A stretch of 9,585 bases of DNA from CAZVCJ01 sp964625745 (GTDB taxonomy: Bacteria; Chloroflexota; Anaerolineae; VGOG01), in assembly GCA_964625745.1 (NCBI GenBank), contig CAZVCJ010000148.1, positions 1 through 9,585 on the forward strand, given 5' to 3'. The position numbers and the translations under genes were made by a program. The notes beneath the pieces were generated by a model. The model did no database searches. It worked only from the letters and a program-made list of their open reading frames with translations, and had not been told where the DNA came from. Of the stretch, positions 5,838 to 9,585 are shown piece by piece. Position 1 is the stretch's first letter; each line of letters opens with the position of its first letter.

Positions 5838-5866
5838 ATGACAAGTGGGGCCAACTATGGTATAAT
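5838..5866 (+). promoter_or_regulatory. Promoter of the PH-kinase-SPFH operon
   Basis: -35 ATGACA (5838-5843, 5/6 consensus), a 17-base spacer, and a perfect -10 TATAAT (5861-5866) preceded by TGG, which gives an extended -10 element (TGnTATAAT). Transcription should start near 5873, leaving a leader of only about 20 bases before the ATG at 5893, with AGGAGGG at 5878-5884 as ribosome-binding site. Confidence 0.75.
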
Positions 5867-5892
5867 GTAGGCGAGAGAGGAGGGTGTAAGAA

Positions 5893-6498
5893 ATGCAGAC
5901 CAAAACCTTCAAACCCAGTTCCAAATACCTGAGCAAGTTGCGCCTGAATATTACCATCGTGGCCTTGCTGATCCTGGCTGGCAGCGTTCTGCTGGGCTGG
6001 CTCATGAGCTTCGATAAATCCATCGGCACGAGTGGTTTCAGGATCGTCGTCATCGTCACCGCCGTTGCCGACGCCATCTGGTGGGTGCCGGCGATGTTGC
6101 TGACCGGCCCCTACTATCGCAGCCTGAGCTACGAGATCCAGGACGACGAGGTGATCGTGCGGGTGGGTATCTGGACCAAATCGGTGAAGCACGTGCCTTA
6201 TCGCACGGTGACCAACCTGACGGTCAAGCGGGACATCCTGGACCGCTGGCTCTTTGGCCTGGGCACGCTGAACATCCAGACAGCCGGCATGAGCGGTCAG
6301 ACCGGCGCTGAAGAGAGCCTGGTGGGCCTGCCCAATGTTCAAGAGGTCTACGAAATGGTGGTCACGGAACTGCGGCGTTTCCGGGGGGGTATGGCCCCGA
6401 CCGCGGCCGAGGTGGAGGGCGCACCGTCTGCAGCCAGGGCCTTGAGCGCGATTCTGGCTGAAGTGCGGGCCATTCGGCAATCGCTGGAGAAGGATTAA
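5893..6498 (+). CDS. Membrane protein with bacterial PH domain (bPH_2 / YdbS-like)
   Basis: A 201-residue protein. Seen: a short basic N-terminus, two hydrophobic membrane segments at about residues 19-38 and 50-71, then a beta-rich domain at about 76-160 with the hallmark VPYRTVTNLTVKRDILDRW and FGLGTLNIQTAG segments of the bPH_2 (DUF304) family. A low-complexity linker and a C-terminal helix (about 180-199, AILAEVRAIRQSLEK) follow. Both termini should face the cytoplasm, with the PH-like domain near the inner leaflet. Biochemical roles of this family are poorly known. The start follows AGGAGGG by eight bases. It is the first gene of the right-hand operon, 18 bases upstream of the histidine kinase, which suggests a membrane-associated partner or accessory to the kinase (inference). 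Confidence 0.85.
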   Translation: MQTKTFKPSSKYLSKLRLNITIVALLILAGSVLLGWLMSFDKSIGTSGFRIVVIVTAVADAIWWVPAMLLTGPYYRSLSYEIQDDEVIVRVGIWTKSVKHVPYRTVTNLTVKRDILDRWLFGLGTLNIQTAGMSGQTGAEESLVGLPNVQEVYEMVVTELRRFRGGMAPTAAEVEGAPSAARALSAILAEVRAIRQSLEKD

Positions 6499-6516
6499 CA
6501 TCCCAGGAGCCCCCAA

Positions 6517-8220
6517 ATGCAGACCCCAAGAATGAGCTTGCAACACAAGCTAACCCTCGCCCACGTGGTGGTGACTCTGGGAGCGATTCTCATCGCTGAA
6601 GGTGTGGCCCTGATTTTGATCGCAGCCCGGCCCATCGGGAGACTTCGCTTCGCGCTGGTGATCATCGCTGCCGCACTGGCGGGGCTGCTGCTGGGCGCGT
6701 GGGCCAGCCGCCCCGTCGTCCGCCGCGCGGGTCGAGCCCTCGAAGTCAGCCAGGCCTGGCTGCGCGGCAATCTCTCGCTGCGCATCGCGGACCCGGTCAG
6801 CGATGACCTGGGGGTGCTGGCCAGCCAGCTCGACCTCCTGGCCGAGCATCTGGAAAAAGACGAGCAAGACCTGGACGAACTGCGGGAACGCAACGCGCGC
6901 CTCACCGATCAAGTGCGCGCCCTGGCGGTGGTCGAAGAGCGAAATCGCCTGGCCCGCGAGCTGCACGACAGTGTCAAGCAGCACCTCTTCAGCCTGGCGA
7001 TGACGGCCAGCGCCATCCGCGCCCGCTTCGACGCGCTGCAGGACGTGCCAGAGGAGCTGGACGAGATGGTGCGTGAGGTCGAGACGACGGCCCAGGCCGC
7101 CCAGCGTGAGATGACCCGCCTGATCAAGGACTTGCGCCCTGGCTCACTCCAGGAGCAGGGGCTGGCGATGGCGCTCAACGATTACACTCTGCTGTTCGGC
7201 GCGCGGGAGCACCTCCTGATCTACCTGGAGGTGCAGGGCAACGACGCGCTCTTGCCTCCGTCCGCCTCCGAGGCGCTCTACCGTGTGACTCAGGAGGCCC
7301 TGCACAATGTGGCCCGACACGCCCGCGCGACCCGGGTGGATGTGCGCTTGCGCTGCATTCCTGAACACGTGGCGCTGACCATCCGTGACAACGGCATCGG
7401 GTTCGACACCAGCCAGCCCCGCCGGGGGCTGGGACTGGCGAACATGGAGGAGCGCATGATGACCGTCGGCGGGGCGTTGAGTGTCGTTAGCCAAATCGGC
7501 ATCGGTACCACAGTGCTGGCCGAGGTTGGATTGCCCCATCCTCTGGGTACGATGGAGCTCAGGGAAATCGCCGGCCTGGATAGGGATCGCCCTAGTCCAA
7601 CGATTGAGAACTGGGCCTGGCTAGGGCAGAGGTTGGTCATCCCGGTGGGACAAATTTGGCCCTGGCTCCCTGCGGACCAGATGCGCCTGCGCCGGCCGTT
7701 GGTGGATCCCAGCGAGGAACTGCTGATGGTCAGGAAAGACACTGGCTTTCTGGGTCTCAGGAGAAGCTGTGTCTTGCAGTGGAGTCAACGCCGCACGCCG
7801 TTGGTCCGGGTGAACCAGAGCAGGTCGGGATACGAATGGGAGTCTGAAGGCGCATCGTGGGCGCTACGCCGCATCGGTGGCCTGAGCGGCAGGATGGTGC
7901 TGACGCGCAACGGGCAGCCCCTGGCAGCGATGCAGTACCAGGGCCGGCTGTTGAATACCTGGAGCGAAATCGTCTACGACGGGCGGGGCTATCGTCTGTC
8001 CTACGTCAAAGGCCACCCGGGCCGCTGCGTTCTCGTGGACGAAGTCGGTGATGAACTACTCGCGGCTGTAATTGGCGATTCGCCCCAGATTGAATTGCAC
8101 CGCCCGCTGCCGCTGCCCCTGTTGGTGATGGTGACCATGCGCATCGTGGACGAGGTGTCCTCGACGATGGCCCCAGCGAAAGCAGTTGAAAAACAGGAGG
8201 GAGAAGATGATCGTTCGTAA
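6517..8220 (+). CDS. NarL/DesK-type sensor histidine kinase with unusual C-terminal domain
   Basis: A 567-residue protein. Seen: two membrane helices at about 13-36 and 45-63 with a loop of only about 8 residues, a HAMP-like linker (about 64-115), a coiled stretch (about 113-138), and a HisKA_3 dimerisation domain with phosphoacceptor H150 in RELHDSVKQ. A GHKL ATPase domain follows, with N264 in QEALHNVARHA, DNGIGFD (291-297) and GLGLANMEER (304-313). A normal kinase of this type would end near residue 340. Here about 220 more residues follow in frame, rich in predicted beta strands and ending in a hydrophobic helix (about 530-550, PLPLPLLVMVTMRIVDE) and a charged tail. That pattern resembles tubby-C/LURP-one/scramblase-like barrels, but the assignment is tentative. 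AGGAG eight bases before the ATG supports the start. The likely partner regulator begins at 9339, two genes downstream. Confidence 0.92.
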   Translation: MQTPRMSLQHKLTLAHVVVTLGAILIAEGVALILIAARPIGRLRFALVIIAAALAGLLLGAWASRPVVRRAGRALEVSQAWLRGNLSLRIADPVSDDLGVLASQLDLLAEHLEKDEQDLDELRERNARLTDQVRALAVVEERNRLARELHDSVKQHLFSLAMTASAIRARFDALQDVPEELDEMVREVETTAQAAQREMTRLIKDLRPGSLQEQGLAMALNDYTLLFGAREHLLIYLEVQGNDALLPPSASEALYRVTQEALHNVARHARATRVDVRLRCIPEHVALTIRDNGIGFDTSQPRRGLGLANMEERMMTVGGALSVVSQIGIGTTVLAEVGLPHPLGTMELREIAGLDRDRPSPTIENWAWLGQRLVIPVGQIWPWLPADQMRLRRPLVDPSEELLMVRKDTGFLGLRRSCVLQWSQRRTPLVRVNQSRSGYEWESEGASWALRRIGGLSGRMVLTRNGQPLAAMQYQGRLLNTWSEIVYDGRGYRLSYVKGHPGRCVLVDEVGDELLAAVIGDSPQIELHRPLPLPLLVMVTMRIVDEVSSTMAPAKAVEKQEGEDDRS

Positions 8221-8407
8221 GACCTTTTCCGATGCCCATCTTTGGAACTTTGCCGGACGAACAGCGTTGGACAAGCGGGAGAAACTCAGACAACAAGCCG
8301 AGGAGTTCATCGCCAACGGCAGGATCAACGAGGAAGACGTCATTAGCATTGCCGAGTCAGGGGACGAGTACGTTTCCTCAGTCACTGTTTGGTATAGAAA
8401 GAGATAG
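8207..8407 (+). CDS. Small protein of unknown function (66 aa)
   Basis: A 66-residue hydrophilic protein that I do not recognise. Seen: an N-terminal IVRKTFSDAHLWNF segment, a charged helix (about ALDKREKLRQQAEEFIA, residues 20-36), then an acidic stretch INEEDVISIAESGDEY and a C-terminal strand VSSVTVWYRKR. There is no signal peptide, membrane helix or metal site. The ATG at 8207 is chosen because AGGAGGGAG lies just upstream inside the kinase gene; a TTG at 8186 would place that signal inside the coding region. It overlaps the kinase gene by 14 bases, which suggests translational coupling, and the SPFH gene starts 24 bases after its stop. It may be an adaptor or regulator in this signalling operon, but nothing in the sequence proves that. 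Confidence 0.75.
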   Translation: MIVRKTFSDAHLWNFAGRTALDKREKLRQQAEEFIANGRINEEDVISIAESGDEYVSSVTVWYRKR

Positions 8408-8431
8408 TTCATAATCAGAAAGGAGAGAGCC

Positions 8432-9259
8432 ATGAGAATCATTAGACGTCCACTTTACACACTGAAGCCTCATGAACGGGGTATCCAGGAAACCCTGGGC
8501 AAGTATACCAGGTTTGTTCAGCCCGGATTGGGGTTTCAGGTCCCCATCGTCCACGTCATCCGCGTGCGTGATATCCGCGAGCACACCATGGACATCCCCC
8601 CCCAGGCGGTCATTACCAAAGACAACGTCGAGATCATGGTAGATGGCGTCATGTGGGTGCGCCCCGCTTCCGACGAGGAGTCTATCAAAAGGACCTTCTA
8701 CAACATTGACAACTGGAACCGAGCCGTGGTCCAATTGGCGATGACCAACCTGCGACAGGAGTTCGGCGACCTGACCCTGGATGAGAGCCTGGTGGCGCGC
8801 GAACGGATCGCCCACAACCTGGAGGCCGTTCTCAACGCCTTCGCCGAGGAATGGGGCCTGAAGGTGAGCAAGGTCGAGATCATGCTCATTGACCCGCCCG
8901 ACGACATCAAGCGGGCCATGCACAAGCAGAAGACGGCCGAGCAAGAGCGGCGATCCATGCGTCTGCTGGCCACCGGCGAGTTCGAGGCCGCCGAGCAGCA
9001 AAAGCTGGCCATCATCCAGCGCGCCGAGGGCGAGCGGGAGGCGGCGATCAAAGTGGCCGAGGGTAAGGCACAGGCGATCAAGTTAGTCAACGAGGCCGCC
9101 CAGCAGTACTTCCGGGGCAACGCCCAGGTGTTGAAGCAGATGGAGATGACCGAGACCGCCCTGCGCGACAACGCCAAGATCGTCATCACCGAGAAAGGCA
9201 TCAGCCCGACCCTCTTGCTGGGCAGCTTGCCGGTGTCGGTCAGTCAGTCTGAGAAGTGA
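8432..9259 (+). CDS. SPFH/band 7 (stomatin/slipin-like) protein without membrane anchor
   Basis: A 275-residue protein. Seen: the band 7 domain at about residues 8-170 (LKPHERGIQETLGKY, VQPGLGFQVP, the strand VITKDNVEIMVDGVMWVRP, and helices containing LRQEFGDLTLDE and ERIAHNLEAVLN). A long alanine- and glutamate-rich coiled-coil typical of SPFH proteins follows at about 175-235 (EQERRSMRLLATGEFEAAEQQ, AEGEREAAIKVAEGKAQAI), then a C-terminal segment ending in LLLGSLPVSV. Family members scaffold membrane microdomains as large oligomers. Most slipins begin with a hydrophobic hairpin or helix; this protein starts directly with the band 7 domain, so any membrane contact must come from that domain or a partner. 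AAGGAGAGAG upstream supports the start. It sits in the operon with a membrane PH-domain protein and a membrane kinase. Confidence 0.9.
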   Translation: MRIIRRPLYTLKPHERGIQETLGKYTRFVQPGLGFQVPIVHVIRVRDIREHTMDIPPQAVITKDNVEIMVDGVMWVRPASDEESIKRTFYNIDNWNRAVVQLAMTNLRQEFGDLTLDESLVARERIAHNLEAVLNAFAEEWGLKVSKVEIMLIDPPDDIKRAMHKQKTAEQERRSMRLLATGEFEAAEQQKLAIIQRAEGEREAAIKVAEGKAQAIKLVNEAAQQYFRGNAQVLKQMEMTETALRDNAKIVITEKGISPTLLLGSLPVSVSQSEK

Positions 9260-9317
9260 GCGTAAAACGTGAAGCGTAAAACGTAATGGAACTGTTCTCA
9301 CGTTTTACGTTTTACGC
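9260..9317. repeat. Inverted CGTAAAACGT word repeat / hairpin
   Basis: Two direct copies of GCGTAAAACGT (9260-9270 and 9274-9284) are followed by a 15-base loop and then ACGTTTTACGTTTTACGC (9300-9317), the inverted counterpart. The first copy begins at the base right after the SPFH stop codon. It can fold into an imperfect hairpin with at least 10 pairs. It has the same plan as the 2096-2172 element: short low-complexity words, a unique loop, then the inverted words. It may attenuate transcription between the SPFH and regulator genes or simply be an interspersed repeat. Confidence 0.75.
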
Positions 9318-9338
9318 AATACGCACAGAGGCAGGCCG

Positions 9339-9585
9339 ATGTCACAGACTGACTCCAACATTGAACGTATCACCGTCTTCGTGGTGGATGACCACGACGT
9401 GGTGCGCAAGGGGCTACGCTACTTCCTGAGCACGCACCCGGAAATCGCCATCGTGGGCGAGGCCGGTGACGCCCAGAGCGCGGTGCAGGGCGTGGCCGAG
9501 CACGTGCCCGACGTGGTGTTGATGGACCTGGTGCTGCCCTTGCGGCCAGGGACGGAGCCCGTGGATCAAGGGGGCGTGCAGGCCA
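9339..9585 (+). CDS. Response regulator, receiver domain (3' truncated by window)
   Basis: The first 82 residues are visible; the frame is open to the window edge. Seen: the acidic pocket D17-D18-H19-D20 in VVDDHDVVRKGL, the helix HPEIAIVGEAGDAQSA, and the phosphoacceptor D63 in VVLMDLVLP. This is the start of a CheY-like receiver of the NarL/FixJ type, so a LuxR-type DNA-binding domain is expected beyond the window. After LVLP, about eight extra residues (LRPGTEPVDQ) precede GGVQA, where most receivers have a short G-M-D-type turn. The start codon has only a weak GAGG signal upstream. It is the natural partner of the kinase at 6517-8220, which is of the matching HisKA_3 type. Confidence 0.88.
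   Translation, partial: MSQTDSNIERITVFVVDDHDVVRKGLRYFLSTHPEIAIVGEAGDAQSAVQGVAEHVPDVVLMDLVLPLRPGTEPVDQGGVQA

Noticed and set aside
5710..6546. Long minus-strand open frame (278 codons) opposite the PH-domain gene
   Set aside because: It runs through the palindromic repeat and the operon promoter, shows no recognisable domain, and lies opposite a gene with clear family motifs. It is a GC-driven shadow.

Overview
The window reads as chromosomal DNA from a moderately GC-rich bacterium. It looks like a metagenomic or draft scaffold, because two runs of exactly 100 N mark gaps of unknown true size. The gene mix fits an uncultured Chloroflexota/Anaerolineae-like organism: stand-alone beta-oxidation enzymes, a DUF1786 protein, a small Zn-ribbon protein, a NarL-type kinase beside an SPFH protein, and intergenic short-word repeats. 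That placement is inference only; no rRNA or other marker gene is present.

Left part (1-4708, all on the minus strand): a fatty-acid/acyl-CoA degradation cluster. In transcription order it holds a small Zn-ribbon protein (4708-4520), a TetR-family regulator (4423-3782), a thiolase (3759-2560), an 86-aa protein of unknown function translationally coupled to the thiolase (2558-2298), a repeat-rich spacer with an assembly gap, a 3-hydroxyacyl-CoA dehydrogenase (2069-843) and an enoyl-CoA hydratase (789-1). The three enzymes cover hydration, oxidation and thiolysis. Acyl-CoA dehydrogenase and acyl-CoA ligase are not in view. The TetR gene has a perfect-consensus sigma70-type promoter overlapped by alternating TGAC/GTCA half-sites, which suggests autoregulation of the cluster.

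Middle (4709-5892): a divergent control region with two back-to-back promoters. One drives the Zn-ribbon gene and the other drives a DUF1786-family gene whose leader carries a strong hairpin just before the ribosome-binding site. The DUF1786 gene is interrupted by the second 100-N gap; both halves are recognisable. It is followed by a MITE-like palindromic interspersed repeat and then a good extended -10 promoter.

Right part (5893-9585, plus strand): an apparent membrane-signalling operon. It encodes a two-TM bacterial PH-domain protein, a NarL/DesK-type histidine kinase with an unusual C-terminal domain of about 220 residues, a 66-aa protein of unknown function overlapping the kinase gene, a stomatin-like SPFH/band 7 protein without a membrane anchor, a repeat hairpin, and the start of a receiver-domain response regulator cut off by the window edge. 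The kinase has almost no extracytoplasmic loop, so its signal probably comes from the membrane, the cytoplasm or a partner protein. PH + SPFH + kinase with a beta-rich C-terminal extension is the most unusual content here and may be an undescribed membrane-state sensing module.
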